DNA of 6,594 nucleotides. Origin: Candidatus Njordarchaeota archaeon. Its GTDB lineage: Archaea > Asgardarchaeota > Njordarchaeia > Njordarchaeales > Njordarchaeaceae. Position numbers and translations under genes: made by a program. Location: contig JAHKLF010000087.1 in NCBI GenBank assembly GCA_029856615.1, forward strand, positions 1 through 6,594, written 5' to 3'. This document shows, piece after piece, positions 1 through 5,580 of the stretch (within the stretch, counting starts at the first letter, position 1; every line of letters starts with the position of its first letter). Under the pieces are notes generated by a model that made no database searches, was not told the origin of the DNA, and saw nothing but the letters and a program-made list of their open reading frames with translations.

Positions 1-227
1 TAAAGACGCGAGAAACGACGCATGCGAGCGCGATCCATTAATACTCTAAGAAAATCTTTATAGGAGAGTATACCAGTAGGTCTATTGTCCTCAACGACTA
101 CTAAGTGTGTATCTTCTTTGCTTTCTAATGTCCAAAAAGCTTGTGATATTAATTCATCTTTTGAAACTGTTGTGAATTTTCTTGCGAATTCTGATACCTT
201 AACATTAAAATGTGTTTGCGTCATCAT
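1..227 (-). CDS. CBS-domain protein, N-terminal part (cut by left edge)
   Basis: An open frame of 75 codons reads leftward and leaves the window without a stop. The translation begins MMTQTHFNVKVSEFARKF and continues with DTHLVVVEDNRPTGILSYKDF. This is the usual shape of a CBS repeat: a 'V.EFA...TV' strand and helix, then a 'hLVVVEdnrPtGILsykDfl' strand-strand-helix. CBS pairs bind adenine nucleotides and usually regulate an attached enzyme or channel or act alone; the partner domain here lies outside the window. Three in-frame ATGs exist (233, 227, 224). I chose 227 because GAGG at 234-237 sits 6 nt upstream, while 233 directly abuts it. The start lies inside the 3' end of the upstream rqcH-like gene (23-nt overlap, different frame), so the two are very probably co-transcribed and translationally coupled. 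Seen: frame, SD, motif pattern. Inferred: CBS family and coupling. Confidence 0.8.
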   Translation of the reverse strand, partial: MMTQTHFNVKVSEFARKFTTVSKDELISQAFWTLESKEDTHLVVVEDNRPTGILSYKDFLRVLMDRARMRRFSRL

Positions 228-2235
228 AATCATCCTCAGGTATGATTCTAGAGGGGCCGGGAATTAACTCTATTATCCTATCAATTTTTAGACTATGTAA
301 AGCTTTCCGGACTATAGGATCGTCTCCGGACTTGTCAATAATAATTTTAACTATTTTCTTCGCAGTATCGCTTTTCTTCCAGTTTCCAGGAGCTATTACT
401 ACATAGTAATTTGTCATCTTCTTAATAGCATTAGGAGGTCCCGCTATTGGGAGAACAGTATATGTTTCGTTGTGTTTTTCGATTTTTACACCAATGGCTA
501 AATGCAGTGGGATATTTTTGAGGTAATTTTTCTTTTTTATAATGAATGAGCCCAGTGGGAGATATTGGCCTGATGGTGGTGTTACTGAGACATTATTAGG
601 CGTGGTCCAGAAAACATCTATAGAGCTTAAACCTTTTTGCCATGCCTTAGAATAACATGCCGCAAAAATAGCCGCCTCCTTCAATGTATTTTCTGGGATT
701 TCTTTTTTCTCAGGGTTTTTGATTAATACAACTGCTCCTCCGTGAATCTCGGAGTGGAGAAAGATGTCATTATTCTCCATGTACCTCTTAACTATTCTCT
801 CATTTGATTGAGCGTCTCTTCCCGCAATGACAAGAAAACCATCTGATGATATAAACCATCTGAATGAGTGATACCATTTTCTTGGTGGTTCTTTTATAAT
901 TATTTTAGCCTCTTCTAATCTGGAATATATCTTTCTCTCTAGACTCTTGAGTTCATTGAGGGATTTCTCCAACTCTACGCTTGCTCTATCGATCTTTGCT
1001 TCTATTTTCTTCATGTCATCAAATAGCTCTTTCTCAACATCATGAATACTCTTATTTATATTTAGCTCTAGCAGAATATCGGGATCTAACGAGATGAATA
1101 TTTTCCCATCTTTAGTAATCTCTTTAATTATTAAAGCTTCTCTAATGCCTTTTTTCTTTCCCTCTTCTATGCGTTTTATTATATCCTCCCAATCTAAATT
1201 CAGATTCTTCTTAGCATTTCTTATAGTCTCAAGTATCGATTGAATGATCGTGTAGTTATTGTATATCGCGGCGATTGTGCGCTTGATTTTTTCTAGTTGT
1301 TTATTCAACTCAGTGATCCTTTGCTTTTGATTTTCTATTCTTTTCTCTAACCGTCGCTTTTCTCTTTCAAGTCTCTCTAAAATCTCATCAGAAGGCTTTA
1401 TTAGAGCTAGTTGTGTGTAAAAATATTCAACAGCTTCGCTAAACGTATTAAAAGCAATTTTTTTCACACCATTTTTCTCAAGAAAATTTAGGATAATTGG
1501 AGAGAAAACTAACGGTGCATTAGTGTCCAAATAAACGTAGTATTTAGATGTTTTTTCTGCTTCATTAAACAGATTGCTTATTTCTTCAAGAATTTTTGTT
1601 AAATCATAATCACTGATAGTAGACCCTGAAGCATTAGTATCAATGTGGCATCTATAGCATATCTCATAAGCATATTTTCTCCCCAAACCTAATTTTGCGA
1701 GAGCGGAGGATACGGATTTAGATTTACTCAGTAAGATTCGCAATGTTTCTTTATTAAGTAGTCTAGGATCATCGGGTCCTCTAGGAGGATACTTAAATTC
1801 AGAGCCTGGAAATATTGCGCGATCTCTCATGTGGACGTGTTTTAATGCGAATAAAACCTTATTTTCCCTAACTATGATAAAATTTCCTCGGGAGAGTATT
1901 TCAGCAATAATTTGGTAACCATTATTCAGTGTGATTATAACAATTCTATCAAATTTATACTGATCTATATTAGAAATACGGGCTCCAACTAAATGCTTCC
2001 GAATCATTTTGATGAAATTTGTTGCTTGCCAATTGTATGCTAGCCGTGTTAAATGAATTCTTTTTGCTGGTTCTATGAGTAGAAAGAATGGACCCGTATT
2101 AGTCCTAATCTTTAATCCTATTATTTCATTGAATTGATATATGTTGTCGATGATTCCTCTCTCTAAGCTTTTTATTTCTTTAATCATCACATAAATGTCA
2201 AATGAACTCATACTTCCATCACGGATAATTGGCAT
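205..2235 (-). CDS. rqcH: RqcH/Rqc2-type NFACT ribosome quality control protein
   Basis: The product has 676 residues, the normal size for archaeal NFACT proteins. Order of parts: NFACT-N domain (about 1-160) opening with MSSFDIYV and carrying the D96-R97 pair (FDRI) that matches the tRNA-binding 'DR' of bacterial RqcH; a helix-hairpin-helix-like stretch (about 167-200, LGLGRKYAYEICYRC); two charged coiled-coil arms (about 280-325 and 396-446); then the NFACT-R domain with the signature WFISSDGFLVIAGRDAQSNE ending at residue 479. Known of the family: it binds obstructed 50S subunits carrying peptidyl-tRNA and, in bacteria, recruits tRNA-Ala to add C-terminal alanine tails. Archaeal proteins are thought to act similarly; that is inference here. 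A longer reading from 2277 is possible, but ATG 2235 has GGAGG 10 nt upstream and gives the usual N-terminus; ATG 2211 (MSSFDIYV) is an alternative. The gene overlaps the CBS gene downstream. Confidence 0.92.
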   Translation of the reverse strand: MPIIRDGSMSSFDIYVMIKEIKSLERGIIDNIYQFNEIIGLKIRTNTGPFFLLIEPAKRIHLTRLAYNWQATNFIKMIRKHLVGARISNIDQYKFDRIVIITLNNGYQIIAEILSRGNFIIVRENKVLFALKHVHMRDRAIFPGSEFKYPPRGPDDPRLLNKETLRILLSKSKSVSSALAKLGLGRKYAYEICYRCHIDTNASGSTISDYDLTKILEEISNLFNEAEKTSKYYVYLDTNAPLVFSPIILNFLEKNGVKKIAFNTFSEAVEYFYTQLALIKPSDEILERLEREKRRLEKRIENQKQRITELNKQLEKIKRTIAAIYNNYTIIQSILETIRNAKKNLNLDWEDIIKRIEEGKKKGIREALIIKEITKDGKIFISLDPDILLELNINKSIHDVEKELFDDMKKIEAKIDRASVELEKSLNELKSLERKIYSRLEEAKIIIKEPPRKWYHSFRWFISSDGFLVIAGRDAQSNERIVKRYMENNDIFLHSEIHGGAVVLIKNPEKKEIPENTLKEAAIFAACYSKAWQKGLSSIDVFWTTPNNVSVTPPSGQYLPLGSFIIKKKNYLKNIPLHLAIGVKIEKHNETYTVLPIAGPPNAIKKMTNYYVVIAPGNWKKSDTAKKIVKIIIDKSGDDPIVRKALHSLKIDRIIELIPGPSRIIPEDDYDDANTF

Positions 2236-2270
2236 TTTTAACAGTCCTCCTCTACGCGTGGTGAACATAA

Positions 2271-2597
2271 ATGTCAATTAAGAAAATTAATGAAAAGAAA
2301 ACGCGAAAAAGATTTTTCAAAGAAGCAAAGAAATTAGAAGATCTTTATACACTAACGAAAATGATATCGGGAATCATAACGGGCATTTTACTGGGCTTCC
2401 TTAAGATAATAGGCGTACTAGGATTCCTTATAGGGATTGGTATAATAGTATTTCTCTTCCTCGTATTTCGATACTTATTAGGACTTAAAGATATTCATCC
2501 GGCAAGACTCTTATTATGGGACGGTACCTTCAGTTTCTTTATACTAATGATAATGACATGGGCACTAGTATTTAACTTGACTGTACAACTACCGTGA
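2271..2597 (+). CDS. EMC6-like (Rab5-interacting family) small membrane protein
   Basis: The protein has 108 residues: a very basic, helical N-terminus (1-22, rich in K and R) and three hydrophobic segments at about 31-49, 50-70 and 86-104. The pattern fits the EMC6/Rab5ip family: glycine-spaced first helix (SGIITGILLGF), then IIGVLGFLIGIG, then a 'WDGTFSFFILMIMTWALVFNL' segment with the conserved G and W. In eukaryotes EMC6 forms the membrane core of the ER membrane protein complex together with the Oxa1-like EMC3. Archaeal relatives are thought to work with an archaeal Oxa1/EMC3-like insertase in the cytoplasmic membrane. GGTGA at 2260-2264 sits 6 nt before the ATG. It is divergent from rqcH, with only 35 bp between the two starts, so the promoters must interlock or lie inside the opposite gene. 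Family assignment rests on pattern only; a generic three-helix protein is the alternative. Confidence 0.68.
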   Translation: MSIKKINEKKTRKRFFKEAKKLEDLYTLTKMISGIITGILLGFLKIIGVLGFLIGIGIIVFLFLVFRYLLGLKDIHPARLLLWDGTFSFFILMIMTWALVFNLTVQLP

Positions 2598-2625
2598 CTA
2601 TTGACCTCTTAGCACCGTAGAATGA

Positions 2626-2640
2626 TTTTTTGGCAATTTT
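2626..2640 (+). terminator. T-rich stop signal after the EMC6-like gene
   Basis: T6 at 2626-2631 and T4 at 2637-2640 follow the stop codon of the EMC6-like gene by about 28 nt. Archaeal RNA polymerase stops at T-runs in the non-template strand without needing a hairpin. The second T-run touches the last codon of the convergent Sm gene. Confidence 0.5.
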
Positions 2641-2867
2641 CATTCCAATAACTCGACCCATAGTATATTATTGCCTCTAATTAGTGTTACTCCCCAACGG
2701 ACTTTTGGATTATTGTTTTCGTCTAACTCAATGGTATCTGATAACGCTAGATTCATAAACTCGTCCATTGCGATTAATTGTCCTTCATACATCGTATTAT
2801 CCTTGAGCTTTATTCTAATTTTCTTATTAAGTGCTGACCTCAAAACGGACAATGGTAGCTTGGGCAA
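2640..2867 (-). CDS. Archaeal Sm-like (LSm/SmAP) RNA-binding protein
   Basis: The product has 75 residues, the standard size of an archaeal Sm protein. It starts with the short N-terminal helix (PLSVLRSALNK), followed by the Sm1 motif with strand-forming LKDNTMYEGQLIAMDEFMNL. The uridine-binding positions are D35, F37 and N39 (D-x-F-x-N). The Sm2 motif is IRGNNILWVEL with R64-G65-N66. Such proteins form six- or seven-membered rings that bind U-rich RNA and interact with many small RNAs and tRNAs. The start codon is TTG: GGAGGAG at 2872-2878 lies 4 nt upstream, and no in-frame ATG exists nearby. It lies 74 nt downstream of L12 on the same strand and has its own box A candidate, so it may be expressed both from the ribosomal transcript and alone. 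Fold and family are clear; its specific RNA partners cannot be read from the sequence. Confidence 0.93.
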   Translation of the reverse strand: MPKLPLSVLRSALNKKIRIKLKDNTMYEGQLIAMDEFMNLALSDTIELDENNNPKVRWGVTLIRGNNILWVELLE

Positions 2868-2871
2868 TGGG

Positions 2872-2878
2872 CTCCTCC
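2872..2878 (-). promoter_or_regulatory. Shine-Dalgarno fixing the TTG start of the Sm gene
   Basis: GGAGGAG on the minus strand, 4 nt before TTG 2867. No ATG or GTG in frame has such a site, so it decides for the TTG start. Confidence 0.75.
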
Positions 2879-2898
2879 TTTCTCCTTAATGATGAAGA

Positions 2899-2910
2899 CA
2901 TATTTAACTA
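2899..2910 (-). promoter_or_regulatory. Possible box A promoter of the Sm gene
   Basis: The minus strand reads TTAGTTAAATATGTC around here, with a TTAAATA core. A start about 25 nt downstream (near 2881) would leave a leader of roughly 14 nt holding the SD. The stretch between L12 and the Sm gene also carries a TATTTTATTT tract (about 2928-2938, minus) that could weakly terminate the ribosomal transcript. Position-based inference only. Confidence 0.35.
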
Positions 2911-2941
2911 AGAGTTATGCGATAGGAAATAAAATATTTCT

Positions 2942-3286
2942 CTATCCAAATAATGCTGCGAGCCCCGTGATAGCCTCTTCTTCCTCTTCTTTCTTCTTTT
3001 CTTCTTTCTTCTCTTCCTTCTTTTCCTCCTTTACTTCTGGTTGAGCTTCAGCTGGAGCTACTTGAACTGCAGGAGCTGTAGGGATGGCAGCGGGAGCAAG
3101 TAGTGCCTTAGACTTTATTTCTTCAATATTTACTTTAGAGAGGGCCGACGCTACCACTTTCGCGAATCCTTCATCAATTTCCTCTAATCCAGCAGCCTTT
3201 AAAATTTCTACTATTTTATCGGGTGATATCTCTTTTTTATTTTCGTGAAGTATTAAAGCCGCATAGATATATGACATATTCGCCAT
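2942..3286 (-). CDS. rpl12: 50S ribosomal protein L12 (P1-type stalk protein)
   Basis: The 114-residue product begins MANMSYIYAALILHENKKEIS, the archaeal P1 N-terminus that forms dimers and docks on L10 helices. Conserved AAGLEEIDE and NIEEI stretches follow, then an Ala/Pro hinge (about 66-80), a Lys/Glu tail and the terminal GLAALFG. In the ribosome, several L12 dimers sit on one L10 and their C-terminal tails recruit translation factors (aEF1A, aEF2, aIF5B, ABCE1). GGTG lies 7 nt before ATG 3286, within an AGGAGGTG stretch; ATG 3277 is less well placed. From residue 72 to near the end the protein is identical with L10, and the DNA is identical over 97 bp. It is 69 nt downstream of L10, with its own box A candidate in the gap, which would suit the need for more L12 than L10. 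Confidence 0.96.
   Translation of the reverse strand: MANMSYIYAALILHENKKEISPDKIVEILKAAGLEEIDEGFAKVVASALSKVNIEEIKSKALLAPAAIPTAPAVQVAPAEAQPEVKEEKKEEKKEEKKKEEEEEAITGLAALFG
2976..3072. repeat. 97-bp exact direct repeat, copy in L12
   Basis: This block is base-for-base identical with 3387-3483 (offset 411). It encodes the VQVAPAEAQPE hinge end and the Lys/Glu tail. Identity stops abruptly on both sides: position 2975 differs from 3386, and 3073 from 3484. The final GLAALFG codons, although the same in protein, differ at synonymous positions in the two genes. Confidence 0.95.
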
Positions 3287-3330
3287 TACTTTTCACCTCC
3301 TCCTTTCATACAATTTGGTTTGGTTTTCAA

Positions 3331-3343
3331 CTTTAAATTTAAC
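3331..3343 (-). promoter_or_regulatory. Possible internal box A promoter for L12
   Basis: The 69-nt gap between L10 and L12 contains minus-strand AGTTAAATTTAAAGTTG. A TTTAAA-type box A centred near 3336 would start transcription around 3310, leaving a leader of about 24 nt with the SD. The long gap, compared with 17 nt between L1 and L10, also suggests a separate signal here. Confidence 0.4.
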
Positions 3344-3355
3344 TAATTTGTTTTT

Positions 3356-4399
3356 TCAGCCAAACAGTGCCGCTAAACCAGATAATTCTTCTTCCTCTTC
3401 TTTCTTCTTTTCTTCTTTCTTCTCTTCCTTCTTTTCCTCCTTTACTTCTGGTTGAGCTTCAGCTGGAGCTACTTGAACTGCAGATGACATTAAGCTTTTT
3501 AAGCTTTCTGGTATTGCTTCTGGTGAAGTATTAGCTATTTCTGACAAAAGTAATAATGAAGTATTATATGCCTTCCTTACGATTGCTTCGATGTTATCTT
3601 CAATTGGTATTGCTACTTCCACAGATATGATTAGAGCTTCCATTAATGCCTTAGAAGCTATAAGATCTATTATTTCTGGAATGGGAATAGCGGTATTGAC
3701 ACAAATATTTACAGCGGCAATAGCAGCCTCCTCTACCATCTTTTCGAATTCCTCGAGAGGCTTTAAGAGTAGATCTCTCGGAATAATTAGCCCATCATCA
3801 TAAGCGACAATAACTTTTGGTCCTATCTCAAAGGGGGTAATATCTAAGAGTTGTAAAACTTTTGCTACGTGGGAAGAAATTCTCTGTCCTTTTTTTACTA
3901 GCAGGGTATCCTGCATTACCCATAATTCACCTTCAATTATTCTAGTAGGTATATTAGCCAAGCGGAGGTCAGTCATTGCTGGTCCTGGTTTTAGACCCGT
4001 ATTTCCCTTTGGAATAATGATATCAATTGAGGAAATTTTGCCAGGTTTTGCGGGTACTTTCTCTCTTACGCTCTCAATTATTCTTGCAATATCAAATACA
4101 TCATCATTTGTAAAGACGAAGGCTCTCATACCAGTTAAGAAAGTGTTTAGAGCTTCTAGCTGAGGTTTTTCCTTTTTTACTTCTTCTAGAGCCTTTCTAG
4201 CTAGAGTATTTTTTATTACAACGATCTCTCCTTTATCACGTAATTTCATTCTGAGCATTTTCATCTGATTTGCGGGTACCTCATGAAAGTCAAATATGAC
4301 AAATTTATTATATTTCCTGAACAATGCCTTTAAGCGTTCTACTTTTGCTATCTTTTCTGGTGGGACAGGTTTTCTTCTCTTATATGCCAGTAATGACAT
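3356..4399 (-). CDS. rpl10: 50S ribosomal protein L10 (P0-type stalk base)
   Basis: The product has 347 residues, typical for archaeal L10/P0 and twice bacterial L10. Parts in order: rRNA/L11-binding N-terminal domain (about 1-105, with VIFDFHEVPANQMKMLRMKLR and IKNTLARKAL); the archaeal/eukaryotic insertion domain (about 108-185, with PGPAMTDLR and the KKGQ motif); the helical spine (about 215-300) that holds L12 dimers; and the charged C-terminal tail shared with L12 (306-347), ending in GLAALFG. It anchors the stalk to the 50S GTPase-associated centre. GAGGGG lies 8 nt before ATG 4399, and the start is 17 nt after the L1 stop, so L1 and L10 share a transcript. The tail DNA is an exact 97-bp copy of that in L12. 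Confidence 0.97.
   Translation of the reverse strand: MSLLAYKRRKPVPPEKIAKVERLKALFRKYNKFVIFDFHEVPANQMKMLRMKLRDKGEIVVIKNTLARKALEEVKKEKPQLEALNTFLTGMRAFVFTNDDVFDIARIIESVREKVPAKPGKISSIDIIIPKGNTGLKPGPAMTDLRLANIPTRIIEGELWVMQDTLLVKKGQRISSHVAKVLQLLDITPFEIGPKVIVAYDDGLIIPRDLLLKPLEEFEKMVEEAAIAAVNICVNTAIPIPEIIDLIASKALMEALIISVEVAIPIEDNIEAIVRKAYNTSLLLLSEIANTSPEAIPESLKSLMSSAVQVAPAEAQPEVKEEKKEEKKEEKKKEEEEELSGLAALFG
3387..3483. repeat. 97-bp exact direct repeat, copy in L10
   Basis: Identical with 2976-3072 in L12. The plus strand is a pyrimidine tract (TTC/TTT/CTC triplets) for about 60 bp, followed by a mixed-sequence portion of about 37 bp that is identical too. Low complexity alone therefore does not explain the match. 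Confidence 0.95.
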
Positions 4400-4416
4400 G
4401 TTTCTTTCCCCTCACT

Positions 4417-5112
4417 TTAAGCTGCTTTTTTCTTTTTAACTTGCAATTCCACTTTTACTGGTGGACCCATAGTGGCTTTAATATATATGCTCCGAATATT
4501 GCGCCAACCTTTAGGTAATTTATTTTTAATTGCCATAATGAGTGAAACAATATTCTCCGTTAATTCTTCATCAGACATACTTATGTTTCCAACCTTAGCA
4601 TGAACTGTTGGAGATTTGTGTAACCGTATAAGAACTGTTTTCTTTGCATCCTCTATAGCAGCTTTAATATTCTCAGTAATTCCTACTGGTATCGGCATTT
4701 TATTCCTTGGGCTTAAAATTCTCCCAAAGTACCGACCAATTAAACCCATTAATGTTGCGCTGCCTAGGAAAATTCTGTGTCTTCTAGCAATCTTTTTGAA
4801 TTGTCTGATATTTGATCTAAGTTCCTCTAGTTTTGCCTTATCAATAATCAGAATATTTTCATTCTTTTGGAGTTCTTTAAGAGGAGGTATGTGAGGGTCG
4901 TCCGCGAATACCGCGATTTTATCCTTTTGCGAGATAGAATATGGCAGTTTTATTCTTTCTCTGAATCTATTTTCAGGCTTTGTGAGATCAACATCTTTTA
5001 AAGATATTTGAACTTCAATAGACTGTGTAAAGTTTCGCTTAGGGGTTTCCTTTCGCATCTTACGGACAGCTGATAGCACTGCCGAATGCAATTCTTTCTC
5101 AGTTATTGCCAT
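4417..5112 (-). CDS. rpl1: 50S ribosomal protein L1
   Basis: The product has 231 residues and matches archaeal L1 in length and order. The N-terminal half of domain I contains ITEKELHSAVLSAVRKMRKE and RNFTQSIEVQISLKDVDL. Domain II (about 70-160) carries LPYS...KIAVFADD and the L1 signature GRYFGRILSPRNKMPIPV. The return to domain I ends YIKATMGPPVKVEL plus a basic tail (KKKK). It binds the mobile L1 stalk of 23S rRNA and helps release deacylated tRNA from the E site; in several prokaryotes it also represses its own mRNA. A longer frame to 5169 exists, but ATG 5112 has GAGGTG 7 nt upstream and gives the normal N-terminus. It heads the L1-L10-L12 transcript; L11, often found just before L1, is not here. 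I could not recognise a clear L1 operator in the leader. Confidence 0.97.
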   Translation of the reverse strand: MAITEKELHSAVLSAVRKMRKETPKRNFTQSIEVQISLKDVDLTKPENRFRERIKLPYSISQKDKIAVFADDPHIPPLKELQKNENILIIDKAKLEELRSNIRQFKKIARRHRIFLGSATLMGLIGRYFGRILSPRNKMPIPVGITENIKAAIEDAKKTVLIRLHKSPTVHAKVGNISMSDEELTENIVSLIMAIKNKLPKGWRNIRSIYIKATMGPPVKVELQVKKKKAA

Positions 5113-5156
5113 TGAGGACACCTCATTAACTATGGTAAACAATTTCATTACCAGAA

Positions 5157-5168
5157 TAGATAAAAACA
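5157..5168 (-). promoter_or_regulatory. Probable box A promoter of the L1-L10-L12 operon
   Basis: The minus strand reads AATGTTTTTATCTATT, with TTTTTATC at 5159-5166. Initiation about 25 nt downstream (near 5137) would give a short leader of about 25 nt before ATG 5112 that still holds the SD. A second TATA-like element on the same strand, TATTTATATAC at about 5235-5245, could support an upstream start near 5212. Confidence 0.5.
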
Positions 5169-5210
5169 TTGCTATACTGAGAGATTAAGCATCTTTCTAG
5201 GATGAATAAT

Positions 5211-5220
5211 TTTCTTAAAT
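5211..5220 (+). promoter_or_regulatory. Possible box A promoter of the structured RNA
   Basis: TTTCTTAAAT is centred about 27 nt upstream of the 5' base of the closing helix at 5245, which is the usual box A distance in archaea. The even more TATA-like TGTATATAAAT at 5235-5245 abuts the helix and would start transcription inside it, so it fits less well on this strand. Confidence 0.35.
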
Positions 5221-5244
5221 CATACTCAACATTATGTATATAAA

Positions 5245-5388
5245 TAGCCCAGCCGGAATCGCCTCGCACGAGAGAGCTCACCCGAAGCAAGCTGGAACAG
5301 CAAGCTGATGAGGGATGGGTGTTAGTTGGCGAGGCGACATACTGTGTGATAGACCAGATGAGCACAGAAGATGTCGCCGGCTGGGCTA
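5245..5388 (+). ncRNA. Candidate structured non-coding RNA, class unknown
   Basis: A GC-rich island (about 58% by hand count) lies in AT-rich flanks. TAGCCCAGCCGG (5245-5256) pairs perfectly over 12 bp with CCGGCTGGGCTA (5377-5388). Inside are two arms. Arm 1 has CCTCGC (5262-5267) with GCGAGG (5329-5334), then CACCC (5279-5283) with GGGTG (5317-5321), with GCTG-GAA-CAGC (5291-5301) as a possible tip. Arm 2 has CGACAT (5335-5340) with ATGTCG (5371-5376), then CTGTGT (5342-5347) with GCACAG (5361-5366). The result is a closed three-way junction of about 144 nt. Single-stranded parts are purine-rich on the plus strand (GAAG, GGAA, GATGAG, AGAAG), which favours that strand. ACA follows the helix directly (5388-5390), as in H/ACA RNAs, but the long closing helix and three-way shape do not fit that class. 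No protein frame here is credible. Confidence 0.6.
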
Positions 5389-5426
5389 CAGTTGCTAAAT
5401 GGAAAGCATTAAGAGTTTAATACTTG

Positions 5427-5438
5427 TGAAATATTTAG
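5427..5438 (+). promoter_or_regulatory. Box A promoter of tRNA-Thr
   Basis: GAAATATTTAGA is centred near 5433, about 24 nt upstream of the first tRNA base, the normal distance for archaeal tRNA genes. It suggests the tRNA has its own promoter, separate from the structured RNA upstream. Confidence 0.5.
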
Positions 5439-5456
5439 ATATGAAACTAAAATAAT

Positions 5457-5531
5457 GCCGCCGTAGCTCAGTGGTAGAGCACGGGACTCGTAATCCCGGG
5501 GTCGCGGGTTCGAATCCCGCCGGCGGCTCCA
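5457..5531 (+). tRNA. tRNA-Thr (anticodon CGU), CCA encoded
   Basis: A complete cloverleaf of 72 nt plus encoded CCA. The acceptor stem is GCCGCCG (5457-5463) with CGGCGGC (5521-5527); the D stem is GCTC with GAGC; the anticodon stem is CGGGA with TCCCG around the loop CTCGTAA; the T stem is GCGGG with CCCGC around TTCGAAT. Anticodon CGT occupies 5489-5491 and reads ACG (Thr). The discriminator is T at 5528 and CCA is at 5529-5531. The variable loop has five bases (GGGTC) and there is no intron. All stems are fully paired and GC-rich, as expected in a thermophile. Confidence 0.97.
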
Positions 5532-5532
5532 G

Positions 5533-5549
5533 TTTTTTCTTTACTTTTT
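5533..5549 (+). terminator. T-run terminator after tRNA-Thr
   Basis: T6 at 5533-5538 starts two bases after CCA and is followed by T5 at 5545-5549. This is typical for archaeal tRNA genes. Confidence 0.65.
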
Positions 5550-5580
5550 GGAAAATGTATAACGCAACATTTGGGGTCTA

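Noticed and set aside
85..267. Plus-strand 60-residue frame at the left edge
   Set aside because: Antisense shadow of the CBS gene, which has an SD and family-like sequence on the minus strand.
2236..2277. Longer rqcH N-terminus from 2277
   Set aside because: It would overlap the EMC6-like start and adds 14 residues unlike the family; the SD at about 2246-2252 lies inside it and serves ATG 2235.
2976..3060. Pyrimidine-rich triplet tract as a microsatellite or CRISPR-like repeat
   Set aside because: It encodes the Lys/Glu tail of the stalk proteins; the periodicity is that of the codons, with no spacers.
5113..5169. Longer L1 N-terminus (19 extra residues from 5169)
   Set aside because: ATG 5112 has a good SD and gives the normal L1 start. 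The extension overlaps the box A candidate.
5305..5311. Box C (CTGATGA) of a C/D guide RNA
   Set aside because: First base does not fit RUGAUGA, and no separate CTGA box D lies at the needed distance.
5126..5365. Minus-strand 79-residue open frame upstream of L1
   Set aside because: It runs through the GC-rich inverted repeat and the L1 promoter region, has no family-like sequence, and its composition reflects the RNA helix. The island is better explained as RNA.
5245..5388. RNase P RNA, because of ACAGAAG...CGGCTGGGCTA near the 3' end
   Set aside because: It recalls the CR-V consensus, but there is no CR-I partner (GGAAAGUCC-type), and ACAGAA sits partly in a local hairpin. Short chance likeness.
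5245..5388. SRP (7S) RNA or 5S rRNA
   Set aside because: Too short for archaeal 7S RNA and without the helix 8 motif; no CGAACCCGGAAGUUAAGC-like 5S core.
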